This document shows positions 1 to 9,690 of a stretch of 64,000 nt of DNA, piece by piece. The position numbers and the translations under genes are program-made. The DNA lies in the NCBI RefSeq assembly GCF_027244095.1, contig NC_069662.1, positions 15,154,501 through 15,218,500 on the forward strand, written 5' to 3'. This DNA comes from Hemicordylus capensis (lineage: Eukaryota > Chordata > Lepidosauria > Squamata > Cordylidae). Within the stretch, counting starts at the first letter, position 1, and each line of letters starts with the position of its first letter. A model generated the notes under the pieces. The model did not search any database, was not told the origin of the DNA, and worked only from the letters and a program-made list of their open reading frames with translations.

Positions 1-76
1 TTCATGGCTGAATGGGGATTGGAACTCGGGTTTCCCCGGCTCTAGTCCAGCACTCTAACCACTACACCACACTATT
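1..76 (-). repeat. tRNA-type SINE fragment (family B), reverse
   Basis: This is the antisense of the tRNA-like head of the SINE seen in sense at 48926-49145 and 47660-47875. Read on the minus strand it has a B-box-like segment and the 'gtgctggacta' anticodon-arm region. It is cut by the window edge. Confidence 0.7.
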
Positions 77-238
77 GCCTTCTCCCGCGCAGCATGAGAT
101 GATGCCTTTCAGCACCTTCCTATATCGCTGCTGTGCAATATAGGAGTTTCCCATATTCTGGGAAACACACCAGCGGGGATTTGAATCAACAGCCTCCTAC
201 TCGCTAGGCAGGTTGCTTCCTTGCTGAGCAATTAGGTG
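76..238 (-). repeat. tRNA-type SINE fragment (family D), reverse
   Basis: Antisense copy of the SINE that is intact at 60270-60528: the same body (gatgcctttcagcacctt, read as its complement) and the same tRNA-like head. It abuts the family B fragment. Confidence 0.7.
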
Positions 239-460
239 ACTCTGATTGTCCTGAACCTATTTTCTGTTTCTCTGGGTGATCCCAAATTCTAGTGTTCCGT
301 GCCGAGGAGAAGAATTATGTGGCCACGATCAAGCTGTGGGCCAAGCTGCAAGCTTGCCATGGGTTATCACCCATTTGTGTTTAAAAAATAAATAACTTAC
401 CCGTTGGGAGAGGGGCTGATCTGGATCGGGACCATCACACACCGAGATAAAGGGCTAACC

Positions 461-596
461 CAGGAGTCCCCACACTTAGGTTTCTAGATGTTGGAGTGTA
501 ACTCTCATCATGGCGGAAGACCATTGTGGTCAGGAATGATGGGAGTTGTCATCCAGCAACATCCAGAGACCCACGTTTGAGGACCCCGGGGTAACT
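461..596. mobile_element. Palindromic hAT-type MITE, degenerate
   Basis: The two halves are diverged inverted copies of the 'ctacaactcccatcat' / 'atgatgggagttgtag' palindrome that recurs through the window. No clear target duplication remains. The bases between 239 and 460 show nothing recognisable. Confidence 0.6.
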
Positions 597-654
597 CGGC
601 TGCTTTTAACCTTTAAAGCGCTAAGTGACTTGTGACCAGACTATGTGGACCTTA

Positions 655-1015
655 AGGTCAGGACGGGTTTACCATTGCCTCCTCCTGCGCAGTATGAGAT
701 GATGCCTTTCAGCAACTTCCTATGTTCCTGGGAGGCAGTAGCTACTTGGGAGAAGGCCTTTTTAGTGGTGGCACCCTGTTTATGAAGTAGCCTTCCCAGT
801 GAGGTTCACCAGGCACCATTGTTATGGTCTTTTGGGCTCTGGGTAAAGGTTCTTTTATTCTTTTATTTATTTAAATGCCCAGGCATTTTAAAATGCAATG
901 TTTATTACATTCAAAGTTTTGTTTGAATTGTATGCTGACTTTGTTTTGTGAGCTACCCAGAACATTTGTTACGGGGCAGTCATATAAATGACATTATTAT
1001 TATCATCCATTTCTC
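655..1015 (+). repeat. Short SINE D fragment followed by a LINE-type 3' end
   Basis: Positions 660-732 repeat the reverse SINE D body. From about 735 the sequence reads like a LINE 3' tail: a remnant related to the repeat at 19792-20010, then an A/T-rich end with 'gagctacccagaac' and 'tcatataaatgacattattatt'. Boundaries are approximate. Confidence 0.5.
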
Positions 1016-1314
1016 CCCATGTGCTGTGGTCCCAGTAAACACCCCCTTTCCCTGCACAAAACTGCTACTTCCCCAGTAGGGAGGTTTCCACTGATGCCCT
1101 TAGGAGCTTCTTCCCCAGGTCAAAGAGCAGTTTGCGAAAGGGTGTGTGATTTTTCATTGAGATAATAGCATGGGGCAAAAGGGTTTGCTTTTTCCTCCAG
1201 CATTGTGGTCCCAATCCGTAGCACGCCGCAGTGACTACTTTTAAAACGCGCACACGCACACACACAGATGATGAATGTTTAAATGTCCCATTTAGTGTTG
1301 GATAATTAAAATCA

Positions 1315-1392
1315 TTTAAAACATGCAGGGGATTTGAACCTGGGACCTTTTGCGTGCAAAGCCTGTATACTACCACTGAGGTCATATGTGGG
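1315..1392 (-). repeat. tRNA-like SINE head, reverse
   Basis: The minus strand reads as a tRNA-derived head with an A-box-like start and a B box ending 'ggttcaaatcccc'. Too short to assign to a family with confidence. Confidence 0.55.
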
Positions 1393-2524
1393 TTTTGGCC
1401 TCAGTGGGTCAAGACTTCCCTCACGCATGACCCAAAGAGTCGCAGTTGGCCAAACCATTTGATTAAACAGGGTGCCACCTCCATGCACCAGAAGAAGAAA
1501 AGATTTGCAGCAGCCCAGATAGCAAGGTCGTTCTTTTTGGAAATCATTTGTGCCCATGTTGCGATGGCTGCTGGATCCCACTGGGGGAGCCGAATTTCCA
1601 TTTTGAGTGGGAGGGGATGTGGAAGAGCTGGTGCTTTGTCTCTCATGTGGGAGGGGCTGCCAGCCTATTGGCTGTTGTGATTCAGGGAGGGAAGCATCCA
1701 GCAACAGAGGTGTGAGGTTGAGTGCTAGCATAGAAAGGAGTTTTCCTGCGGGAGAGGAGTGAGCATCAGCTCTGGGCTGAAGATAGCCAAGCACACAGGA
1801 TGCGGAGACTGTGTGTGACAGCAAAACTGGAAACGGCCTTGGATGGAGGGCTGAGACAGATCCCCTCACAGAGGGCACCAGTGTACAGACCAGGAGGCTC
1901 TTGGTTTGTGTCTTGTCTGATCCTGACCATGAGACTGGCAAAGCAGAAGATGGGGAGCGGAAGCATCATGGCAGTGATGGGAATGAGTTCCAGTGCCAGG
2001 ATGTTCCATAGGGTAGTATTTTGCTTGTAGCAGCATGCATCCTGGTGGTGGTAGTGGAGTCTTCCAGCCTGATGGGGTGACTGATTTGCTCCTCCTCTTA
2101 ATCTTTCATGGATGTTTAAAGTTGCTTGTTCAGCTCCCTTAAACTACTTATATAGGCTTTCAGCCAATGGGACTGGGAAACACTGTATAAAGTAATAAAA
2201 CTGCATTACTCCCCTTTCTGCTTTTTGAGCCTTGGGCATACACCCATGTTCTCAAAGTTATAACTGAGCCTTTCTGGAAGGGTGGTATAAAATTGAATAA
2301 CTAAATAGAGAATAAATAAATCTTTAAAACCACCAGAATGAGGAACCTAAGTGCAGTCCCAGTTATCCATCCTTGGTTGGCTATTTTTTAGTTCTCCCTG
2401 CCTCTGAAGGGCAGATGATAGGTTATTTTAAAAGCTAGGATAGTAGTGAAGATCTGTCAGTAGAAAACATCTTGCCAGTGAGGTGGCGATGGAAGGAACC
2501 TACAACTGAATAAAAATCTTAAGC
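1393..2524. other. Non-repetitive stretch upstream of ZNF646, function unknown
   Basis: No protein domain is recognised in any frame and it matches no other repeat in the window. An inverted CCAAT motif (attggctg near 1667) sits beside G-rich boxes (1605-1655), and splice-donor-like GTGAGG occurs near 1710. A promoter and untranslated first exon of ZNF646 could lie here, but the sequence alone does not show it. Confidence 0.3.
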
Positions 2525-2640
2525 CAGAGATTCTTCGCAGACTTGGGTCCCTCAATGTTGTTCGACTACAACTCCTGTTAGCGCCAGCTGCACTAATCAA
2601 AGGTCAGCAACATCTGGGGACCAAAGTTTCAAAAACCCCA
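2525..2640. mobile_element. Palindromic MITE remnant
   Basis: Degenerate copy of the hAT-type palindrome: 'acttgggtccctcaatgttg' on one side and 'caacatctggggaccaaagt' on the other, pointing inward. Confidence 0.55.
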
Positions 2641-2693
2641 ACATAAGCTGTCAAATGCCCATATTCCCTACCCCCAGTCTGGCTTGTGTTACT

Positions 2694-2696
<3 letters not shown>

Positions 2697-2752
<56 letters not shown>

Positions 2753-2770
2753 CAGAGAGAGAGAGAGAGA
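2697..2770. repeat. (GT)n-(GA)n microsatellite
   Basis: About 22 GT units (2697-2740) run directly into about 15 GA units (2741-2770) with one interruption. Confidence 0.95.
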
Positions 2771-3143
2771 TCACCTCCAACGTGTGACAAGAAATAATAA
2801 GAGCACATGAATGAATGAATGAATGGCCACCCTATAACAAATTGTTCTCTGGGCAACTCAGAAGCAATGAAACAGTAAAAAGCAAAAGTAAAGGCAAAGT
2901 TGTGCCGTTGAGTTAGTGTCAACTCCTAATAGACAGTCGACTCCTAATAGACAAAACAAGTAAGAAGAATAGACCTTTAAAATAATGTCAGTTCCTTATA
3001 AGGAGAGAAGAAAAAAATCCAGATGCAAACAGGAATATCTCACCAGCAGCAGAGGCCTTTACCCCAGTTTCTGACTTGCAGTGGCACATCAGCCTGACAA
3101 CGAGGATCGTTCTAACTGTTATGTCCTTTCCTTGCCTCTGTAG

Positions 3144-3280
3144 GTCTTGGCATCAGAACATTTGGGGAAGAAAAGCGCCACCCTGCAGCTGTGCAATGGA
3201 GCCGTATTTTGGACCACAAGGCCTCTGGCTTGCTCTTTAAAGAGAGTGAGAGGGAAGGAGGACCACGCCTGGGTTGAGCG
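3144..3280 (+). other. ZNF646: 5' untranslated part of the ZNF646 coding exon, with uORF
   Basis: A pyrimidine-rich acceptor ending in TAG at 3141-3143 marks the likely exon start. The leader holds an upstream ATG at 3196 with purine at -3 and G at +4. It opens a 14-codon reading frame that stops at 3240, 40 bases before the main ATG. Upstream untranslated exons were not identified. Confidence 0.6.
3196..3240 (+). promoter_or_regulatory. Upstream ORF in the ZNF646 leader
   Basis: ATG in good context, 14 sense codons (MEPYFGPQGLWLAL) and TAA, ending upstream of the main start in a different frame. If present in the mature transcript it would be expected to lower translation of the zinc-finger ORF. 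Whether it is transcribed is inferred from the acceptor at 3143. Confidence 0.4.
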
Positions 3281-6200
3281 ATGGCTGAGGGGGACGCCTG
3301 CGAACAGTCCGCTGGGCCGGAGGAGCGTCCGTACAAGTGCAAGCAGTGCCCGCGGAGCTACCGCCACGCTGGCAGCCTGGTGAACCACCGCCGCACCCAC
3401 GAGGTGGGCCTCTTCCGTTGCCTGCTGTGCCAGAAGGACTTCTCCAACCCCATGGCCCTCAAGAGCCACCTCCGCACCCACACGGAAGAGAAGCGCTACA
3501 AATGCCAGGACTGTGGCCGGGCCTTCCGGGCCTCCTCCCAGTTGAGCAGCCACCGCTGTGCAGCTCCCGCCAGCCAGGAGGAAGAGGGCAGTAATGGCGG
3601 GGGCTATGCCTTCCCCAGGGGGCAAGACACCTCTTCGTCAGATGCTGAGACCTGTTCTGGGATGGAAAGTGGTGGCAGCGGGAGCCTGCTGACCAACCTG
3701 GAGAAGTACATTGCTGAATCCGTGGTCCCGGCTGACCTTTCTCAGCAGTTCCCCATCAAGATGGAAGTGGAGGAAGAAGAGGCGCTTCAGGCACACCAGG
3801 GGGAGAAGGAGGTGGGTCTTGGAGGCGCCCTTGTGGACGAACGACGCTACAAGTGCAATCAGTGTGACAAGGCATACAAACACGCTGGCAGTCTGACCAA
3901 TCACAAACAGAGCCACACACTGGGCGTTTACCAATGTGCCATGTGCTTCAAGGAATTCTCCAACCTCATGGCACTCAAAAGCCACGCTCGCCTCCACTCG
4001 GAGTATCGGCCCTACAAATGCCGGTTTTGCCACAAAGCCTTCCGGCTGCCCTCTGAGCTGCTGAGCCACCAGAAGGCTCACGACCAGGAAGAGAGGGAGA
4101 CAACGGTCTTGCCAGCTTGGGAGGCCTCGGAACGTGGAATCTGGGAGGAGGACTCCATAGAGACCTCGGCGAAGCTAGATATCTACCAGCCTCCTCCAAT
4201 GGGCACCGGCTTGGGAGACGCTGTCCCTTGTAGCCTCAAAGATACCTCCAAGGTGGGAGGTGGCGAACGCTGTAACCCAGATGGAGAGCTTTGTGTCCAT
4301 TGTGGTGGGACCTTTGCTGATGAGGAGGAGCTGAAGGGCCACAGCTGCCTCTGTCCAGAGGAGGCAGAGGAGGAGGAGGAGGAAGAGGAGGAGGAAAGCA
4401 GCACCCCCTCGCAGCCAGCAGCCAGCTTTAATGGGGCATGGGACGCTAGTTTGAAAGTGGAGGAGAACAATGCTGCTTATGAGGAGCGGCCCTTCCGCTG
4501 CGGGGATTGTGGCAGGACTTACCGGCATGCAGGGAGCCTCATTAACCACAAGAAGAGCCACCAGATAGGGGTGTACAGCTGTAGCGTCTGTGCCAAGCAG
4601 CTCTTCAACCTGGCTGCCTTGAAGAACCACTTGCGAGTCCACCTCAAATCCAAGTTTGGCTCACCGGCACCAGAGGAGGCCTCCCAGCATCCATCCGTTA
4701 TCTCAGACCTATGCAGAGAAGAAATCAGCCCTGGGGAACCCGGAGGCTGCCATGTGCAGCCACTGGATGTCTGGGCAGGAGCTTCCTGTCCAAAGGAGGA
4801 GGAAGACAGGGGCGCCGGGGAGGAAGAGCGGCCCTATCGATGCGAGGACTGTGGGCGGAGTTACCGGCATCGGGGCAGTCTGGTGAACCACCGCCACACC
4901 CACCAGACGGGGGTCTTCCAGTGCTCCATCTGCCCCAAACAGTATTCCAACCTCATGGCGCTCCGGAATCACGTCCGTGTGCATTTGCGGGCAGTGCGCA
5001 TGAGTGGCAAGGAGCAAGGAGGCGGCTTGACTTGCAGTAGCTGTGGGGAGAGCTTTGAGGAGGAAGCTGAATTCCAGCTGCATCAGCTGCGCCACCTACC
5101 CTATACGGAGGACATCGAGGCGGCTGTCGTTGCTCGACTTGGTGGATTTCACCTGCAAGAGGCCGATCTTCTCCAGGCTATCCGGCAGGACGTGGAAGCT
5201 CTGGAGAATGGGGCGGCTGTGGCTGAGGACGTCCTTCCCTCTTCTGAGGCGGCACACGTTTGCAGCCAGTGTGGGATGACCTTTGCCAGCGTGGCCGGCC
5301 TGCAGCATCACACCTTGCAGCACAGCAGCCAAGGGGGATGGCCGGAAGGGACGACCGAGAGGACAGAGTCCCCCGTCCTCATCCAGCGACTCTATGGGTG
5401 CGACCTCTGTGGCAAATCATACCGGCATTCCGGGAGCCTGATCAACCACAAGCAGACTCACCAGACGGGAGACTTCAGCTGCTCGCTTTGCAGCAAGCAT
5501 TTCCAGAATGTGGCCTCGCTCAAGAGCCACTTGCGTGGGCATCAGAAACCCAGGAGGGCACAGTTGGGCACGGCTGTGATGGCAAGCGAGGGCGAGGATG
5601 CTGAAAGTGGAACTGCTGTGCCTGAGGTGATGCTCTTGGGGGAAGAGTTCAAAGACAGTTATGATGTCCAAGACGAAAATGGCCTAGTGAATGGCTGGGA
5701 GTCCCAGTCAAACACTCCCTCTCTGTCGCCCGGTGAATCTGAGGAGCTTCCTTACCTGTGCGAGCAGTGTGGGCTGGGTTTCGACCAGGCCAACAGCTTG
5801 CTGATCCACAAGCAGACTCATCAGCTTGGCATCTACCAGTGCTCCCTCTGCCCTAAAGAGTATTCCAGCCTTCTGGCCCTGAAGAACCACTTCCACGGGC
5901 ACGCCAGGGCTGCCGCTTCTGGCCAGGGCAGCTCCAGTGAAGAAGGCAGTGTGGAGGAGCAGCCCTTCCTCTGCAGCCTCTGTGGCATGATCTTTCCCAG
6001 TGAGGAAGACCTCCAGCAGCATCACAGCCTGTCGCACGAAGAGGGTGAAACCCAGGAAGGCCCGGGACAGGATGCCGCGATGAAAAGCGAGGCCGAGGCC
6101 CAGTTGGCAGAGGCGGCAGATCAAGACGAGGGGCAGCTCCTCTCTCACATCTGTGGCTATTGTGGCCAAACGTTTGATGATATGGCCAGCTTGGAGGAGC

Positions 6201-8245
6201 ACAGTGAAGGACATCAGGAGGAGAAGGCTGCTGCCCTCGCTGACACTTCCATGCAGCTCCGACGGGCTCCTCGGCTGGAGGAGGACCAGCCTCCCCCGCC
6301 ACCAGTGGAAATGCCAGCTGGTGCCAGTGAACCTCTGGACAGCCGGCCGTATGCCTGTGGCCAATGTGGCAAGACCTATCGGCATGGAGGCAGCTTGGTC
6401 AATCACAAGAAGATCCACCAGATTGGAGACTACCAGTGTGGTGTCTGCTGCCGCCAGTACCCCAATCTGTCTGCCTACCGGAACCACCTCCGGAACCACC
6501 CTAGATGCAAGCTGAATGGCAGCGTGCCAGAAATCCGGCAACCTATCCCTGCCGAAAGAGGAGGTGGGCTGTCGTCTTTTGCTTATGAGATTTTGAAGCA
6601 AGAGCCCCTTCAGGGCAGCGCTACAGTGGCTCAGGAGGAGAAGGATCCACTGGACATGTCCTCCGTAATGGCTCCTGGTAGCGAAGAAAGATTGGGACAA
6701 GGAGAAGTGTTGAATGCTAGCCAGTCTGAGGGCAGAAAGATCCAGGTGCGTGAAGTGTGTGGGGAGGGGTACGAGGAGAAAGCTGCACTGGAGGCCCATC
6801 AGGGTCTTCATTTTGTGAAAGAGGAGGAGAAAGCGGCAAAAGAGGAGGAAGTAGCAGGAGGAGAGGAAAATGGCGTCCCCAGTGCTGAAGAGGAGGGCTC
6901 CCCATTGGAGCGCCCCTTCCAGTGTGATGTTTGTGGACGCAGCTACAAGCATGCAGGCAGCCTGATCAACCACAAGCAGACTCACAAGACAGGTCTCTTC
7001 CATTGCAGTGTCTGCCAGAAGCAGTTCTACAACCTCATGGCCCTCAAGAACCACAATCGCACCCACTTTGAAACCAAACGCTACCGCTGCCCAGAGTGCC
7101 CCAAGGCCTTCCGGCTCCAGAAGCAACTGGCTAGCCACCAGCGGGTACACCGTGACCGGAAACGAGATCCCTCATCCCATCCTCTCAGGAAGCCTGCTCA
7201 CCCCAAGCGGCTTGGCAAGACAGAGAATTCAAGCCACCCTCTGAATGCCACGAGACATCGCCTCGATCCCGAAGAACGCCCGTATGGGTGTGGGGAGTGT
7301 GGGCGCACATACCGCCATGCGGGCAGCCTTCTCAACCATCAGAAGAGCCACAAAATTGGGCACTTTGCCTGCCCCTTGTGCAGCAAGACCTATCCCAACC
7401 TCATGTCCCTCAAAAACCATCAGCGTATCCATTACGAAGTCAAACGCCACCGTTGTCTGGATTGTGGCAAGGCCTTCAAGTGGCAACGGCAACTGCTGAG
7501 GCACCAGCGCCGGCCCCATCCTTGTGGCAGGAGCCCTCTGGGGCCAGAATGTGAAAGGGACAAAGCAGCTCCTCAAAAGGAGCAGGGGAGTGGCCATGCG
7601 GAGGCTCCTATTGGTCCTTTCCGGTGTCCTCTGTGCCCTAAGCAGTTTCCCAACCACACGGCTTTAAAGAACCACAGCCGCGTGCATGCAAAAAAACGCT
7701 TTGAGTGCTCTGAGTGTGGCAAGGCTTACCGGGCCTCTAAGGATTTGCTGCGCCACCTGAGGAGACACCAAGCTGAGGAGGTGGCGGATGTTGCTGAAGG
7801 CAGCTGCTCCCTGCCCTCTTCAGTGGCAGCCAATGAGCCCCTGGAGGAGGAGGAGCGGCCCTACAAGTGTAACAGTTGCGAGCGGACGTACCGGCATGCC
7901 GGCAGCCTCCTCAACCACAAGAAGGCCCACGCCACGGGCCTCTACCACTGCCCCACCTGCCAGAAGGAGTGCTACAACCTCCTGGCCCTCAAAAACCACC
8001 TTCACATTCACACGGACAAGAAGCGCCACCGGTGCCCGCGTTGTGGCAAAGCCTTCCGGACTGCCAGGCGCTTGGCCACCCACAGCAAGGGGCATGGCCG
8101 GCCCAAGGAGGATGGACCTTTTGCCTGCACGGTCTGCTCCAAGACGTTCTCCCATCAGCTCGGCTTCCGGCAGCACCAGCTATTGCATGCCAAGGACGGT
8201 GGGCACCCTGCCACTGGGAGTGTGGCCGCAGGGGAAGGAAGCTGA
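3281..8245 (+). CDS. ZNF646: ZNF646 orthologue, poly-C2H2 zinc-finger protein
   Basis: A single uninterrupted exon encodes 1654 residues (human ZNF646, from memory, is about 1830 and also single-exon). The protein carries about 34 C2H2-type fingers. Most occur as a repeated doublet: a first finger with the core YRHAGSLxNHxxxH, a short linker ending in G-x-F/Y, and a second finger with NLxALKNHxRxH. Ten such doublets can be counted, some followed by a third finger (KAFRxxxxLxxH). Three fingers are degenerate: residues near 90 (HRC end), near 345 (SCLC end) and near 1165 (first Cys lost). Spacers are acidic, with a Glu run near residue 365. The linkers are not the TGEKP type. No KRAB, SCAN or BTB domain is seen. 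The start ATG has purine at -3 and G at +4. A nuclear DNA-binding role is inferred from the fold. The doublet and the convergent PRSS53 neighbour identify the gene. Confidence 0.93.
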   Translation: MAEGDACEQSAGPEERPYKCKQCPRSYRHAGSLVNHRRTHEVGLFRCLLCQKDFSNPMALKSHLRTHTEEKRYKCQDCGRAFRASSQLSSHRCAAPASQEEEGSNGGGYAFPRGQDTSSSDAETCSGMESGGSGSLLTNLEKYIAESVVPADLSQQFPIKMEVEEEEALQAHQGEKEVGLGGALVDERRYKCNQCDKAYKHAGSLTNHKQSHTLGVYQCAMCFKEFSNLMALKSHARLHSEYRPYKCRFCHKAFRLPSELLSHQKAHDQEERETTVLPAWEASERGIWEEDSIETSAKLDIYQPPPMGTGLGDAVPCSLKDTSKVGGGERCNPDGELCVHCGGTFADEEELKGHSCLCPEEAEEEEEEEEEESSTPSQPAASFNGAWDASLKVEENNAAYEERPFRCGDCGRTYRHAGSLINHKKSHQIGVYSCSVCAKQLFNLAALKNHLRVHLKSKFGSPAPEEASQHPSVISDLCREEISPGEPGGCHVQPLDVWAGASCPKEEEDRGAGEEERPYRCEDCGRSYRHRGSLVNHRHTHQTGVFQCSICPKQYSNLMALRNHVRVHLRAVRMSGKEQGGGLTCSSCGESFEEEAEFQLHQLRHLPYTEDIEAAVVARLGGFHLQEADLLQAIRQDVEALENGAAVAEDVLPSSEAAHVCSQCGMTFASVAGLQHHTLQHSSQGGWPEGTTERTESPVLIQRLYGCDLCGKSYRHSGSLINHKQTHQTGDFSCSLCSKHFQNVASLKSHLRGHQKPRRAQLGTAVMASEGEDAESGTAVPEVMLLGEEFKDSYDVQDENGLVNGWESQSNTPSLSPGESEELPYLCEQCGLGFDQANSLLIHKQTHQLGIYQCSLCPKEYSSLLALKNHFHGHARAAASGQGSSSEEGSVEEQPFLCSLCGMIFPSEEDLQQHHSLSHEEGETQEGPGQDAAMKSEAEAQLAEAADQDEGQLLSHICGYCGQTFDDMASLEEHSEGHQEEKAAALADTSMQLRRAPRLEEDQPPPPPVEMPAGASEPLDSRPYACGQCGKTYRHGGSLVNHKKIHQIGDYQCGVCCRQYPNLSAYRNHLRNHPRCKLNGSVPEIRQPIPAERGGGLSSFAYEILKQEPLQGSATVAQEEKDPLDMSSVMAPGSEERLGQGEVLNASQSEGRKIQVREVCGEGYEEKAALEAHQGLHFVKEEEKAAKEEEVAGGEENGVPSAEEEGSPLERPFQCDVCGRSYKHAGSLINHKQTHKTGLFHCSVCQKQFYNLMALKNHNRTHFETKRYRCPECPKAFRLQKQLASHQRVHRDRKRDPSSHPLRKPAHPKRLGKTENSSHPLNATRHRLDPEERPYGCGECGRTYRHAGSLLNHQKSHKIGHFACPLCSKTYPNLMSLKNHQRIHYEVKRHRCLDCGKAFKWQRQLLRHQRRPHPCGRSPLGPECERDKAAPQKEQGSGHAEAPIGPFRCPLCPKQFPNHTALKNHSRVHAKKRFECSECGKAYRASKDLLRHLRRHQAEEVADVAEGSCSLPSSVAANEPLEEEERPYKCNSCERTYRHAGSLLNHKKAHATGLYHCPTCQKECYNLLALKNHLHIHTDKKRHRCPRCGKAFRTARRLATHSKGHGRPKEDGPFACTVCSKTFSHQLGFRQHQLLHAKDGGHPATGSVAAGEGS

Positions 8246-8738
8246 GGGTGCTGGCACGTGTGTGGAGTGTGTGCCGAGCGTTGGGTGGCCAGGAGAGCAG
8301 GCTGCAGGGAAATGGGAGATGTCTCTGGGGGGACAATTGGGAGAAAGGAGGGGGATATACAGGGGTTTGTATAGGGTCGAAGGGTCACACCAGTGGGTGG
8401 TGATATTGGGGAAAAATTGGGTGCATGATTCCTTATTCACTCTAGAACATCTGGTCAGGAAACACAGAGGGGCTGAACTCTATCCCTTTGAGTAGAATGT
8501 TGCATTAAGCTCTCCAGCGGTACCTTGTTTGTGTCCCTTGAAAACGTTCCCCTACGGCAACTTATACCTTCGTTGTGGACCCTATTTGGAGAAATGAATC
8601 TTTGCACCCTGGGAATCTCCCAAGCATGTGCTTAAAGCTCCTACTGATCTGAGTTTTCAGCCTTTCTAAAATCTGTTTTGATGAGTAGCAGTCGCGAAGT
8701 TGAAGCCCCAATACGGTATTTGTTAGTGTTTAAATAAA
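8246..8738 (+). other. ZNF646: ZNF646 3' untranslated region with poly(A) signal
   Basis: After the TGA at 8243-8245 no frame continues. A canonical AATAAA lies at 8733-8738, giving a 3' UTR of roughly 0.5 kb if used. Other A-rich signals further on (for example near 11960) leave longer alternatives open. Confidence 0.6.
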
Positions 8739-9555
8739 GATCCCAGAAGTACTGTCCTTAAAGGAGGGTGGGGGAGCTCTAATAGTTTCTCAACAAAGAC
8801 ACACACAACTCCTTGCTGGAGAGTAATTCTCTTCATTATTCAAAACCGGAAAAATTCTGTTTCCTCCGTGCGGGGGAAATATTAAGTTTTTTTGAAATAT
8901 CCAAAATGGACACATTTTAATCTCTTTAAAAGCAGTTTTTAAAAAAAGGTTAGCTAAGAGAGTATTGTGTTAATTAGGACAGATTTCTAGAGGCAGCTGA
9001 CAAAGTTTGTGTGTTTACAGGGGTAAACATACTTTTTTCCTGCAAAATTGGAGCACAATCCACTGAGACGTTCTCCTGCGCAGGCCCAGTTAAATGAGTG
9101 GGAGAACAAAATTTCTACCTTCTGAAACCAGTTGGACGAATTCTTTTCAACCCTAACCTTCCAAGGGGATGTTTTTGCAGGTGTAACTGTGTGTACATCG
9201 GGGCCTCTAGCGATTCTCTCCATCCTTGTTGCTTAAGGATCTTCAAATCTGTATGGCTGTTGGACCAGAGACCAATAGACGGATCTGTGCCAACTATCTC
9301 TGCTGGCAATAACTTTACAACACTAAGGAGAGGGAACAGAAGTGGGCAGCATCATAACAGTTGAAATGAGACCTCGTCGCAGCCTCTTGAGCTTCTCCTG
9401 GGAGAAGTCGTGGCTAGAGAACGTTGGGATATTTTCCTGGGCCAATGTCTTCATCCCATTTTGTTTCTCTGGTACATTTTGGTCCTCTCTAAAACTATAG
9501 GTTGTTTCCAAAAAAAAGTTCTTCATACCGTCTCATGGATTTCAGTGGCATTTAG
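8739..9555. other. Intergenic, nothing recognised
   Basis: No domain, RNA gene or repeat shared with the rest of the window is seen. Frames are short and broken. Confidence 0.5.
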
Positions 9556-9690
9556 TCATGCTGAACTCAAGCCCCATTAATTTCAATTGGATTCTGCATG
9601 CAAGTCTATATGGGTTTACTCGAATGTAAGTCCTGTTACGTTCAGTGGGGCTAGCACCCAGGTAAATAAGCATCAGATTGCAGCCAAAGG
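9556..9690. repeat. Old amniote interspersed repeat fragment
   Basis: The text 'gggtttactcgaatgtaagt' followed by 'cagtggggctagcaccca' and 'cagattgcagcc' follows the widespread reptile/bird repeat that normally reads gtttactcagaagtaagtcc...gggcttactcccaggtaa. Fragments of the same type are near 15430-15475 and 16495-16570. Confidence 0.5.

Noticed and set aside
1312-2030. Open frames on both strands as a possible gene upstream of ZNF646
   Set aside because: No domain, overlapping frames on both strands and no convincing splice structure; retained only as possible upstream sequence.
5708-7150. 480-codon open frame antisense to ZNF646
   Set aside because: A shadow of the G/C-rich zinc-finger repeat on the other strand; its composition mirrors the finger codons.
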